A stretch of 12,946 nt of DNA from Conidiobolus incongruus B7586 (taxonomy: Eukaryota > Entomophthoromycota > Entomophthoromycetes > Entomophthorales > Conidiobolaceae), in the NCBI GenBank assembly GCA_000697335.1, contig JNEM01010026.1, positions 1-12,946 of the forward strand, read 5' to 3'. The translations under genes were made by a program, and so were the position numbers. Position 1 is the stretch's first letter. Each line of letters opens with the position of its first letter. This document shows, piece after piece, positions 1 to 7,711 of this stretch. The notes beneath the pieces were generated by a model. It made no database searches. It was not told where the DNA came from and saw nothing but the letters and a program-made list of their open reading frames with translations.

Positions 1-466
1 GGTATTATGAGTTAGTGAGATTCAAATTTGAGCAAGCTAATTGGCAAATGTTGATAAAATTATTCATGAATCTAATGTATTTTTATTCATAAATTGACTC
101 AAGTACAAATATTTTTTCAATTTTCAAACTCTCTAATTTTGCTATAATCAATAATAATTATAGCCTATCAAACAGTTTGTCTATCAGTACCTATGAAATA
201 CTAATGGATAAATGTTAATATCATTAATAATATTTATCCGTTTTTATATTAATTTCAAACTCTATTTCCATTATATCCTAGGAACTATTGCCAAATTTGA
301 ATTATTATATTCATTCTATGCTTATTAATATCATTTACAAAAATATTGAAATACAAGTTAGATAGGCTAAATCATCTCAGAATCCATTTTATTTATTTTT
401 ATTTCATGGAATTAGATATTAATTTCAGTATTTAGTAAAATGACTATTATTACATCATCAATCTAT
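1..466. other. AT-rich spacer upstream of gene A
   Basis: I see no gene here in any frame. The only item of note is at about 188-205, where the text ACCTATGAAATACTAATGG resembles the ACCTATGAAGTACCTATCC segment directly upstream of gene A (469-487). This could be a repeated upstream element or chance in AT-rich DNA. Confidence 0.5.
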
Positions 467-511
467 TCACCTATGAAGTACCTATCCAATTTCCTTTTTG
501 AATTCACCTAT
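466..511 (+). promoter_or_regulatory. Direct repeat TTCACCTAT upstream of gene A
   Basis: TTCACCTAT occurs at 466-474 and again at 503-511, about 185 and 145 nt upstream of the gene A start. The inverted copy preserves the second occurrence (12902-12910, minus strand) and all but the first base of the other, which lies at the window edge. The spacing upstream of a TATA box would suit an upstream activating site, but no binding factor can be named and the role is inferred from position only. Confidence 0.3.
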
Positions 512-580
512 AAACTAGTTGGTTAATCATTGTAAACGAAAAGCTGAACTGTATTATTAATTCAAATCATTTTAAGGTAG

Positions 581-590
581 TATAAATACT
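581..590 (+). promoter_or_regulatory. TATA box of gene A
   Basis: TATAAATACT begins 76 nt upstream of the ATG at 657. Genes F and A' have the same ten bases at exactly the same distance, and relic psi-C has TATAAATACC at 79 nt. With a start site about 30 nt downstream, the 5' leader would be some 45 nt long. This shared spacing identifies it as the core promoter more firmly than sequence alone would in AT-rich DNA. Confidence 0.75.
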
Positions 591-656
591 ACTCAATACT
601 TTGTAACAGAAGCATCAATACATTCAGTTGCATATACAAAACACTCATTGTTAAAC

Positions 657-851
657 ATGGATCAAATCTATTTAGTTGATTTAGAAAGAGCTCGTTCTTC
701 TGCTCCCAAATCTGCTTACAATACTCCCTCATCTTCTCGAGTCACATCTCCAATTGGATCTCCAAGGGTCTCTATTGAATCGAACACATCTCGTAGGAAC
801 AACTCCAAAGGTGCTAGTATCAAATATAATCTGATGAGTTACGTCAGATAA
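657..851 (+). CDS. 64-aa Ser/Pro-rich small protein, family member A
   Basis: I do not recognise this protein; it is one of four intact 64-residue paralogs in the window. It opens MDQIYLVDLERARSSAP (a probable short charged helix with a basic RxRSS site). A Ser/Thr/Pro-rich centre follows (YNTPSSSRVTSPIGSP, residues 21-36), then a basic RRNNSK patch (46-51) and LMSYVR at the C-terminus. Three proline-directed sites (TP at 23-24, SP at 31-32 and 35-36) suggest kinase targets. There is no signal peptide, membrane segment or cysteine, so a soluble, largely disordered intracellular protein is inferred. The ATG at 657 is chosen because all paralogs begin there with MD; the frame is open slightly upstream only through a TTG. 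A TATA box lies 76 nt upstream, and no intron is needed. The gene lies in an inverted repeat with A'. Confidence 0.85.
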   Translation: MDQIYLVDLERARSSAPKSAYNTPSSSRVTSPIGSPRVSIESNTSRRNNSKGASIKYNLMSYVR

Positions 852-1634
852 GAAATTGAAAATTTTTATGTATTATATGGCTTATACATTCTTATATTTG
901 TATTATTTCTAATATTAATTTTATTCAATAATTCTATAAAACTGAATTTAATGATTATATATATATATACTATAAATTTCTTTAATCACGTTAAATAAAC
1001 CAATAATTAAAATAAATCATATTATAATTTATATTTTTATCAACTAAATAGATTATTTATTTAATTTAATCCTCCAAAGAGTTATATTGTAAATTTCAAA
1101 AAAAATTTGTTTAATTTGATAACTTGTAGATAGAAATATCATATTTTGAAAAGAATATTTTAATAGACATAATCGGATTTAATATAATTGCAAAGTTTAA
1201 TATATTTTATGCGTTTATTGTGAATATCAGATTGATAAATTAATAAGTTTATAATATTATTAATATATGAATAAATCCACTAACCTCTAGATTTTTTTGG
1301 CTGTAATGTGAGATATAATTTAATTAATTGATATTATCAAAATTTAAATCAGATTGAACTATACTTTTTAAAATTTCCAAAATAATTAATTAATTATATA
1401 AATTTATACTAGATCAAAAATTTGAAAAAGTAAAAAATTCTAGGGATCTATGGATTTACTTTTAATATGCTATGACATGACAAAACCTTAATTACCATTT
1501 GTTAATAATAATTGTTGTTGGGTAATTATTAATCAAAATCAACTAAAATCTTTTAACTTAAAATCATGAATCCGGTTTAGAAGCAAATTTGGTAAGTGGA
1601 TAATATGATATTAGTAATAAATTTTTGTTGAAAT
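852..1634. other. AT-rich spacer between genes A and B
   Basis: No gene is visible. A (TA)7 microsatellite sits at 956-969 in the probable 3' flank of gene A. The first 35 nt or so after the gene A stop still resemble the flank of A', for example in the shared ATGTATTATAT. No clear polyadenylation signal can be chosen among the many AT-rich candidates. Confidence 0.5.
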
Positions 1635-1644
1635 TATATAAAAA
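1635..1644 (+). promoter_or_regulatory. TATA box of gene B
   Basis: TATATAAAAA lies about 70 nt upstream of the gene B start at 1707, close to the 76-nt spacing of A, F and A' but not identical in sequence. The leader between box and ATG shows no obvious similarity to the other paralogs, in line with B being the most divergent intact member. Confidence 0.6.
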
Positions 1645-1706
1645 CCTTTCCAGACTCCAAGATTGTTGGTAATAATAATTCCAAAAAATATTTTATATTA
1701 AGCATT

Positions 1707-1901
1707 ATGGATCCAATTCACAAGGCTGTTTTAGAAAGAAGGCGTGCATCCTCTATCAGCTACAGGTATAATACCCCCTCTTCTTCTAGTCCTACTTCCC
1801 TGATCGAATCTACAAGAGTTTCTATGGAATCATTCGAACGTAACAAAAATTATTCTAAAAAGCATATCATACCATTTGAGCTGATGAACTATATTAGATA
1901 G
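1707..1901 (+). CDS. 64-aa Ser/Pro-rich small protein, family member B
   Basis: This is the most divergent intact paralog, again exactly 64 residues. It keeps the MDxI start, LERRRASS (residues 9-16), YNTPSSS (21-27), VSMES (38-42) and the C-terminal LMNYIR. It has lost the TSP(I/V)GSP block seen in the others (here TSLIEST) and the RSSAP site (here RASSIS). One TP and one SP site remain. Its C-terminal third (HIIPFELMNYIR) is closer to gene F (HHVLPFQLMSYIR) than to gene A. It ends in TAG where the others use TAA, at the same residue. Length conservation, the open frame and retained end motifs argue that it is functional. It lies 855 nt downstream of gene A on the same strand with its own TATA box, so it is separately transcribed. 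Function unknown. Confidence 0.8.
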   Translation: MDPIHKAVLERRRASSISYRYNTPSSSSPTSLIESTRVSMESFERNKNYSKKHIIPFELMNYIR

Positions 1902-2708
1902 CTCTAGCTTTATTATATTTTCCTAACTATGTTTATGGGTTGAGCTAAATTTATTGTATTATAAAAAATTATAGATATTTAAATAAAATATTTTCAAATA
2001 TTAAATAATGAATATTATTCTATATCAAAATAAATTAACTATAACTAATACTTTAGTTTGAATATGAATTAACAAAATATACTAGTATAGTTCTCAATAT
2101 TGCAATTGTTAATTTTTCTGAATAATTACTGAAATTATATTCTAATATATATGCAAGTTTTTGAATTAACAATTCTTTTGATTTCAAATTGTTAACAAAA
2201 TTCAATATTTGAATTGATTCAACAGTGAAAGAGGAATTTCAGAATTTTTATTCGAATAATTAATAAATATCCTAAATAGTTAATTAAAAACATGATTGTT
2301 TAATTTAGATTATATCAAAATATCTCAACTTATAGAATTTTACCTGATTAAACAGTATCATTTACTTACTATTATACAGTGAATATTGGAAATTATTAGA
2401 AATCCTTTGAACAAAAACATCTTTTTCTATTTTTGATATAGTATAGTTTTATGAGATTAAATTATATCACTTGATTAAGGATATTTAAATATTTATTGGG
2501 TGTTTATATATAAAAATGAATGGTTTTATTTTTCATTGTATTGCTATTAACAATTGATTAAATAATTAAATTATTTAATACATGAAAGATATTGTGATAT
2601 TATTTAATTTTATTATTTATAATATTAATTTAAATATAGATATCAAATAAGATTTCAAATGAATAAAGTTTCAATAAAATATCTGATTTAACTTAAGAAC
2701 TGGCATGA
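1902..2708. other. AT-rich spacer, no gene seen
   Basis: This interval lies between the end of gene B and the 3' end of relic psi-C, which point towards each other. No frame stays open for a meaningful length, and I see no similarity to the small-protein family, no RNA gene and no terminal repeats. Confidence 0.5.
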
Positions 2709-2873
2709 TAGTGTATTATAGCTATTCGCCATATGCTCGCTCCTTTGTGCAAAGATTGAGTTTATAGCAGATCCAACTGGAGATGTGATTCGAGAAGGTG
2801 GGAGAGTATTGTAAGCAGAGCTGGGAGCAGAAGAGCGATATCATTGTGAATTAGCTGGGTAAGTATGATCCAT
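2709..2873 (-). pseudogene. Decayed copy of the 64-aa small-protein gene (psi-C)
   Basis: Read on the minus strand from ATG at 2873, it gives MDHTYPANSQ, an in-frame stop at codon 11 (TGA where paralogs have Arg), then YRSSAPSSAYNTLPPSR and ITSPVGS. These align residue for residue with members A and F. Beyond that, about 10 codons are missing relative to the paralogs. The remnant of the C-terminal motif, NSYNT, stands for MSYIR, and the family stop codon is lost. The coding match is strongest between residues 12 and 34. A TATAAATACC box remains 79 nt upstream, so the promoter is better kept than the protein. Its orientation is opposite to its neighbours B and psi-D, which points to insertion or inversion during the spread of the family. 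Confidence 0.82.
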
Positions 2874-2944
2874 TGCTAATTATTCAATAGAGTGCTTATA
2901 TTGTATTTTGAAAATGTGATGAAATTGTAAGAATACCGTAGGGG

Positions 2945-2952
2945 TATTTATA
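2945..2952 (-). promoter_or_regulatory. Relic TATA box of psi-C
   Basis: On the minus strand this reads TATAAATA, followed by CCCC, 79 nt upstream of the psi-C start codon. It matches the box and spacing of the intact genes, showing that psi-C was duplicated with its promoter and not copied from a processed transcript. Confidence 0.55.
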
Positions 2953-4037
2953 ATATTTTACCTTGAACTTGGTTAATAAATACAAAGTTGACTGGTTTCA
3001 ATAATTTGATGAAATGATTAGTTTGGCTGCATTTATTAATTCCTTATATTAGTCAACTCAATAATCATTTTATAAATATCTATTGAATTTAATCTTGAAC
3101 ATTTTAGAATTTTACTTCTGTGTATTGCTTGAATAGTCGAGTGTATTTCAAAAATATATTTATAATTCAATATTTTATTTATTCCAATAAAAGTAAAAAT
3201 AAGATCCAAATAATATGTTACACTGACCAAAGATGTTAGGGTATTCGATTGTATGATTCCAGTGTTTATAGCTTTGGATCCCGATTCTTATGTCAATTCC
3301 TATCTAAGCAATATTCAATACTAATTCTATACTATCAAATGCAATGTGACAAAAATTTTAATTTCAATTATTAAATAATTGAAAGATTCTTTCTATTAAT
3401 TATCCCTTTTTAAACAGTTACAACATAGTTTGCTTAATTGTAATATTATAATAAAGAATCATATTGCCAAATTTATAGTTACCAAATATAAATATATTAT
3501 TATATCTAATTGCTATGAATTTCATCCAATTGCAAATACAAATCAGAGTAATTTAGATGTTGCTCTTGAATTTTTAATCTTATTTTCAAATTTACCAATT
3601 TATGATTATAATACTATATTGTGTATTAAGGATCAAATAAATTCTTTATAATTAACTGTTAAGCAGTATCTTTGGAATTAGAGTAAATAAAACCTGATAT
3701 CATTAATAGCGATTATCCATTTACTATATTAATTCCAATGTTTATTATTTTTATAATATTATCATATTTAAATTAAATATTCGAGGTTCACGAATTATGC
3801 TTTTAACATATATATTTAATTTGTCATGGAAATAAATTCTGAATAATTTTTTTAAATATTTTTATATTTTCTCAATTTCCATATATCTCACTGAATAAAT
3901 ATCAGTTTGAAATTAAATTATTAATTAAACATGTATTATTAGTCCAGTAGCATTAACTCTAATATAATTGTAGTCTAGTAAATTATAATAGCATAAGAAT
4001 TAATGTATTGAATTACATAATCATATAAATCTTAATC
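2953..4037. other. Spacer with possible decayed coding fragments
   Basis: No convincing gene is present. Two frames stay open longer than expected in such AT-rich DNA: a minus-strand frame covering about 3036-3290, and a plus-strand frame from 3400 to 3651. Neither begins with a suitably placed ATG. The minus-strand frame includes a hydrophobic stretch (residues like VTYYLDLIFTFIG) that could be a former membrane segment. The plus-strand frame ends in a stretch with NQSNLDVALEFL and a terminal INSL. They may be remnants of older genes, but I cannot assign a family. Confidence 0.3.
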
Positions 4038-4232
4038 AAGGATCAAATTTATCTTGTCGATTTTAGAATGAGGTTGTTCTACTTCTCCTAATTCCCTTTA
4101 TACTACTCCATCAGTGTCTTGAATATCATTACAGGTTAGATATCCAAGAGCTTTGCCGGGATCAGAGAGACAAATAAACATCATACTATGCATGAGGTTG
4201 AATTATAGCAATTTTTGAGCTATATCAGCTAA
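4038..4232 (+). pseudogene. Decayed copy of the 64-aa small-protein gene (psi-D)
   Basis: This is a heavily decayed family member on the plus strand. The start codon is AAG instead of ATG, followed by DQIYLVD as in gene A. A one-base shift near codon 9 moves the match to the next frame. There SPNSLYTTPSVS lines up with the paralogs' APKSAYNTPSSS, interrupted by stops in place of two Arg codons (near paralog codons 11 and 28). The 3' end returns to the original frame with QFLSYIS and TAA, matching FQLMSYIR. The total length from lost start to stop is still 195 nt, the same as the intact genes, so insertions and deletions cancel out. No clear TATA box is left about 76 nt upstream. It is the older of the two relics, judging by the number of disabling changes. 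Confidence 0.78.
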
Positions 4233-5386
4233 CTCCTGTTTGTATATATTTTCAATCCATTTTTCCACTACTTGTCCATATTCCATATATTATAGAATCG
4301 AAATCTTAAACTTTTAAATCATTTTTAATAATTTTGCTAATAAAATGAATATTTTTGAGCTTATATATAATTCTTAATACTAAGTAAAGAACAATTAAAT
4401 ATTTAGGTAATTTATTTAAAAATAGTGAATAAAAAATCAATAATCAATTCAAATCATCTCTAATCTGAATCGGCATATTTTTATATCTCAGTGTAATTTT
4501 TTCACTTCCAGTTAAATTTCAAAATATTGTAATATAATTGATTTTCTAATAATAAAATATATTATCCCGTTTTTGCCAACTAGGTTGAGATGAAATATAA
4601 ATAATATCAAAGTTGAAAATAAATTAAATTGGAATAATATTATCAAAAATCAAAGTTTTAGATAAATAACAATAACAATTATTGATGTAATTAAAAACAT
4701 AATAAAATCAATAATTATTTCCACAAACCAAATAATATAATTATATTTTAAATTTAACGCCATTATTGATAATTAAAAATTGAAATTTATTATTTTACAA
4801 AACAATATATCACTATTTTTCAAATAAAGTCAAGGTTAGGGAATATGAGATGATTAAGCATAATATATTAAATCAAATATCAAATAGGTAAAACAATATT
4901 TTTTTGAGTCACATTATATTTATGAAAACATATTAAATTATATGACAATTATATGTTTGATTTAAATTAACGTGTAAATAGTTTTCGAAATATATTCTAG
5001 TTTGCATCGATTTTTCAATAAAATTATTTAGAATAATTTGAGATTTAATAAATTAATCCATCTGAAATTTTTATTATGATTTTTAATAGAAAATGTAATA
5101 GTAATTAAATCAATGAATTATTAATGATATATGAAAATTGAGATGTTTATTAGTTTAATTTATAGATAATATTTGTTTTTAAAAATAAAGAAACACAATT
5201 TTTATTCAAGTTATATTAATAATATTTTATAAAATTGTTTTCTATTTATCTATAAAATGTTATAGCGGAAGTAAACGTTTTTCTTAGTCAATAAGCAAAA
5301 ATTATTATTGTATTATTTCGTCAGTATTAAGAGAATATACTTCTGGGATATATATTAGCTGATTCTTTTTGAAAAATCAATAGTAC
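4233..5386. other. AT-rich spacer, no gene seen
   Basis: No open frame of interest, RNA gene or family remnant could be found in this interval. Base composition is similar to the other spacers in the left arm, with scattered short runs of A or T and no tandem array. Confidence 0.5.
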
Positions 5387-5388
5387 TA

Positions 5389-5396
5389 TATAAATA
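5389..5396 (+). promoter_or_regulatory. Candidate TATA box of ORF E
   Basis: TATAAATA, followed by ATAC, lies 60 nt upstream of the ATG at 5449. The box is like that of the small-protein family but the distance is shorter by 16 nt. It is the main reason, apart from the weak protein similarity, to think that ORF E could be transcribed. Confidence 0.35.
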
Positions 5397-5448
5397 ATAC
5401 AAACAACGTCAAAATTTTAGAAAATTTTATAATAATTTGAATATTAAA

Positions 5449-5625
5449 ATGAAGCTCTTTAGCACACCAATATTACATTGTCATAAGCTCTCGAATCCCT
5501 TCAAGTCTGAGAATATCCTGGTCACTTCTAGAAAAAGAAATTTATTAGAATTGTCTAAACGTAATAAGGATTTGGTGAACCTAATATTAATGATTATAAA
5601 AATGATGATTTCCCATAAGGAGTAA
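5449..5625 (+). CDS. 58-aa ORF E, possible diverged family member
   Basis: This is an uncertain gene of 58 residues beginning MKLFSTPIL. Against gene B, an ungapped start aligns M1, L9, S15 and N22. After a gap of about seven residues, ELSKRNKD faces ESFERNKN, and LILMIIK faces FELMNYIR. The protein then runs on for several residues (MMISHKE). The similarity is weak and could be chance in AT-rich DNA. Unlike the intact members it lacks the SP/TP block. The centre is basic and rich in Lys, Arg and Asn. The ATG at 5449 is the first in a frame otherwise open only through a TTG. A TATA-like element sits 60 nt upstream. It could be a fast-evolving paralog, a decaying one that happens to lack stops, or a spurious frame. 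Confidence 0.35.
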   Translation: MKLFSTPILHCHKLSNPFKSENILVTSRKRNLLELSKRNKDLVNLILMIIKMMISHKE

Positions 5626-5768
5626 TATTATTCATCGTTTGAATGATATAATATCAACCCATCCGATTTTATCAATACATAATAAAAAAATTCTTGTATT
5701 ATATTGAGAATCAAAATTAGATATATCAGCAATAAAGGGTTTAACATTACTAGATAATAATTAGATTT

Positions 5769-5780
5769 AAAAATATAAAA
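5769..5780 (-). terminator. Pol III terminator of tRNA-Ser
   Basis: Reading away from the tRNA on the minus strand, a run of four T lies 13 nt past the gene (5777-5780), and a run of five T follows at 5769-5773. Either would stop RNA polymerase III. T runs are common in this DNA, so which is used is unknown. Confidence 0.55.
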
Positions 5781-5792
5781 GTATAAATGAAA

Positions 5793-5873
5793 CGACAAGA
5801 GCAGGATTTGAACCTACGCGGGAAATCCCATGTGCTTTCTAGGCACACGCCTTAACCACTCGGCCATCTTGTC
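5793..5873 (-). tRNA. tRNA-Ser(AGA)
   Basis: On the minus strand, a 7-bp acceptor stem (GACAAGA paired with TCTTGTC) is followed by a discriminator G at 5793. The D arm contains GCCGAGTGGTTAAGGC and the anticodon stem is TGTGC/GCACA. The loop is CTAGAAA, with anticodon AGA. The long variable arm (GGGA-TT-TCCC) is typical of type II tRNA-Ser. The T arm is GTAGG-TTCAAAT-CCTGC. There is no intron and no encoded CCA, as expected for a eukaryotic nuclear gene. The internal A box (TGGCCGAGTGG) and B box (GGTTCAAATCC) are intact. After modification of A34 to inosine it would read UCU, UCC and UCA, codons used heavily by the serine-rich small proteins nearby. Confidence 0.97.
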
Positions 5874-6541
5874 TCAAGAGTCAAATTTCAGAATTCAATA
5901 TCATTATTTAAAATTTCAATTTTTCATCCTTCAATATTCAAAATAATTTGAAATGGACTATAAATAATAATTAAAATTATATTGTTTTAAATAATTTATT
6001 GAATTTTTCATAAATTAGTAAAAAATGGTATCATAAATTGTTATAAATGTAAAAATATTTAACAAATTTTTTAGTTTTTTATCATATTTTTGAAATATAA
6101 ACAAATATCATTTACAATCTTTGTGAATATGAATGACAGAAAATATTAAATGCTTTGATTGATAAAAAATTTCACTAACTACCTATAGCAGGCCAGAGTG
6201 ATACAAGTTGGGAAAAGGTAATGATATGTTGAATATGAATGTAGTTTGTTTTCATTTGATTTTATATTTGAATTTACTATCAAATTACCATATTACAAAA
6301 TTTGCTTAAGTTGAAATTAAACAATCAAATAGTGAATAATTATTAAAATCTCACTGAAATTATAGGACCGACTTGAATTTAGGAATTAGATTAAACTTGC
6401 ACTCATTGAAATTAAATATTATGAAAATTTAATAGCCTAGTAATTTAAATAGTTTTGCTATTGACTGTAAAAAGGATGTTTTTAATGATTTATTAAACAG
6501 TTAATGAATTGTGGAAATCATATATTTACATACCATATTAG
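5874..6541. other. AT-rich spacer upstream of the tRNA gene
   Basis: No gene is visible. A short stretch richer in G and C at about 6190-6220 (CAGGCCAGAGTGATACAAG) is preceded by an AG and followed by GTAATG, the way a small exon would be. With no matching exons on either side, I treat this as unassigned. Confidence 0.4.
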
Positions 6542-6790
6542 ATGAATAATAATACAATAATTTTCAATTATTTTACAAAACTAAAAACATTGAATATAGG
6601 AACAAAGTATCTGTTTTTACTTCGAACACGTCGATTAGAATTTCTAGGTGATATTGACTGTACTATCGTAGCGGAATCATCAGATTGTCTTGAGGAAATA
6701 GAGACTCGAAATTTATTTTCACTGCTTGAATTTGAGAAATCCATAGTAATTTTATTGATACAAGTGACTTTTATTAACTTTAAACTTTAA
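6542..6790 (+). CDS. Hypothetical 82-aa ORF, possibly a gene fragment
   Basis: An ATG-initiated frame of 82 residues whose middle part is less AT-rich than its surroundings. It contains LKTLNI, LEFLGD and LEEIET at residues 14, 32 and 50, an 18-residue spacing of L-x-x-(L/I) units that vaguely recalls leucine-rich repeats. RRLEFLGD also resembles part of the RNase III signature, but the flanking acidic and small residues of that signature are missing and nothing downstream supports an RNase III domain. No signal peptide or TATA box at the family spacing is seen. It could be an exon or remnant of a longer gene; I would not assign a function. Confidence 0.22.
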   Translation: MNNNTIIFNYFTKLKTLNIGTKYLFLLRTRRLEFLGDIDCTIVAESSDCLEEIETRNLFSLLEFEKSIVILLIQVTFINFKL

Positions 6791-6978
6791 AAACCTAAGC
6801 CATTAATCAAGATATATATACCCTTCAAAACCTTTTGCACAATTTTTGAGTGGATTCTATCAATTCCTCATAAAATTTGGTAATATTTCCCACTTCAATG
6901 ATTTAATTGGTCAGATTTAAGAAATCAAAATAATATATTAATTTCATGGTTACTTAATATGTACTTGAATTAGTTCCC

Positions 6979-7155
6979 ATGGAACCTCCAATACATCCGA
7001 AATTACTAGAGCAAATGGTATTTATAGTAAAATGTTATTATAGAATGTTTAATTTGGAAATAATGTTCAGTAGAACACCAAATCAGGTCATTGTAATGAG
7101 AATACTAATAAATAATTTATCAATTTCTGCTCATTCCACAATAACCCAATTTTGA
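6979..7155 (+). CDS. Hypothetical 58-aa ORF, possible fragment of a larger protein
   Basis: A frame open from 6958 with ATG at 6979 begins MEPPIHPKLLEQMVF. It continues through VKCYYRMFNLE and SRTPNQVIVM to HSTITQF and a TGA stop. The mix of residues and the moderate G+C look more like real coding sequence than most open frames here. The PPIHPxLLEQMV...YYRMFN pattern reminds me of the start of the fungal-specific domain of some Zn2Cys6 transcription factors in early-diverging fungi. That is an impression from memory, with no zinc cluster in view. If real, it is a fragment or one exon. It follows ORF 6542-6790 on the same strand by 188 nt, in a different frame. Confidence 0.25.
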   Translation: MEPPIHPKLLEQMVFIVKCYYRMFNLEIMFSRTPNQVIVMRILINNLSISAHSTITQF

Positions 7156-7711
7156 TTAGTATAGCTCTTATATTTAGTCAATACATTTTAATCAAAAAGT
7201 ATTTCATTGGATATAATGAACCAGAATAAAAACTGATTTTATGACATCATGATTGTGACTGTTTAAATAATAGATATTCTATTATATTCTGATAGTTTCC
7301 ACCTAGAATATCCAATTAAACACAACAAATAAACTATTATTAAGTGTACATTTTCAGTAAATATAACTATCCATTATCAAGTCACATTGAATTGTTTAAT
7401 AAATTATGAATAGGTAAAATTCAATATTATATTATTTTGAGATTCATTATTATACCTTTTCATAATTATATTCTCCTAATTTTATGAATTTGTATATCAG
7501 CATTTATACTGTTGTAAAACTCTGTTGTTTACAGTTTCACAAGTTTCGGGATGGTGAAAATTAACATTGGAATTAGTGTCGTGTGAAGTCATTTTTCAAA
7601 TAAAACGCTATCAAATTTTATTATGAATTTGATTGTGAGTAAGTATAAATTTGAAAGGAGGTTTTCTTTATTGTTCCAAAAAATATTTTTATCAAAGCGT
7701 CATCTATCAAC
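7156..7711. other. Spacer, no gene seen
   Basis: No sustained open frame is visible. The stretch from about 7500 to 7600 (with CACAAGTTTCGGGATGG and GTGTCGTGTGAAGTC) is less AT-rich than its surroundings and may be the decayed front part of the relic at 7712-7872, but I cannot read a protein from it. Confidence 0.4.

Larger units (their letters stand above)
467..851 (+). repeat. Left arm of a large inverted repeat (promoter plus gene A)
   Basis: This stretch is repeated in reverse orientation at 12562-12946. Aligned by eye without gaps, the 190 nt upstream of the start codon differ at 3 positions, the first 28 codons are identical, and the remaining 111 nt differ at 10 positions. Beyond the stop codon, similarity continues weakly for roughly 35 nt with small indels and then fades. 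The other arm is cut by the window edge, so the repeat probably extends further left than 467 when the full sequence is available. Confidence 0.93.

Noticed and set aside
648-656. Three extra residues before MDQ in A (and likewise at 12757-12765 in A')
   Set aside because: The upstream codon is TTG, not ATG. All paralogs share the MD start, so the TTG is taken as leader sequence.
657-851. Peptide pheromone or secreted effector as identity of the small proteins
   Set aside because: There is no signal peptide, no CAAX-type C-terminal cysteine (no cysteine at all), and no repeated mature peptide with processing sites.
956-969. (TA)7 microsatellite as a structural or regulatory element
   Set aside because: Short TA runs are expected at this base composition; it is simply recorded in the spacer entry.
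3036-3290. Minus-strand open frame with a hydrophobic stretch
   Set aside because: There is no ATG at a sensible place, the second half is typical AT-rich random coding, and no family can be named. It is mentioned only as a possible remnant.
3400-3651. Plus-strand open frame ending in INSL
   Set aside because: It begins after a stop with no ATG until deep inside, and no similarity was recognised. The AAGGATCAAAT near its end resembles the start of psi-D, but the following bases do not match the family.
6190-6220. Possible mini-exon bounded by AG and GTAATG
   Set aside because: AG and GT are expected by chance, and no partner exons or matching branch site could be tied to it.
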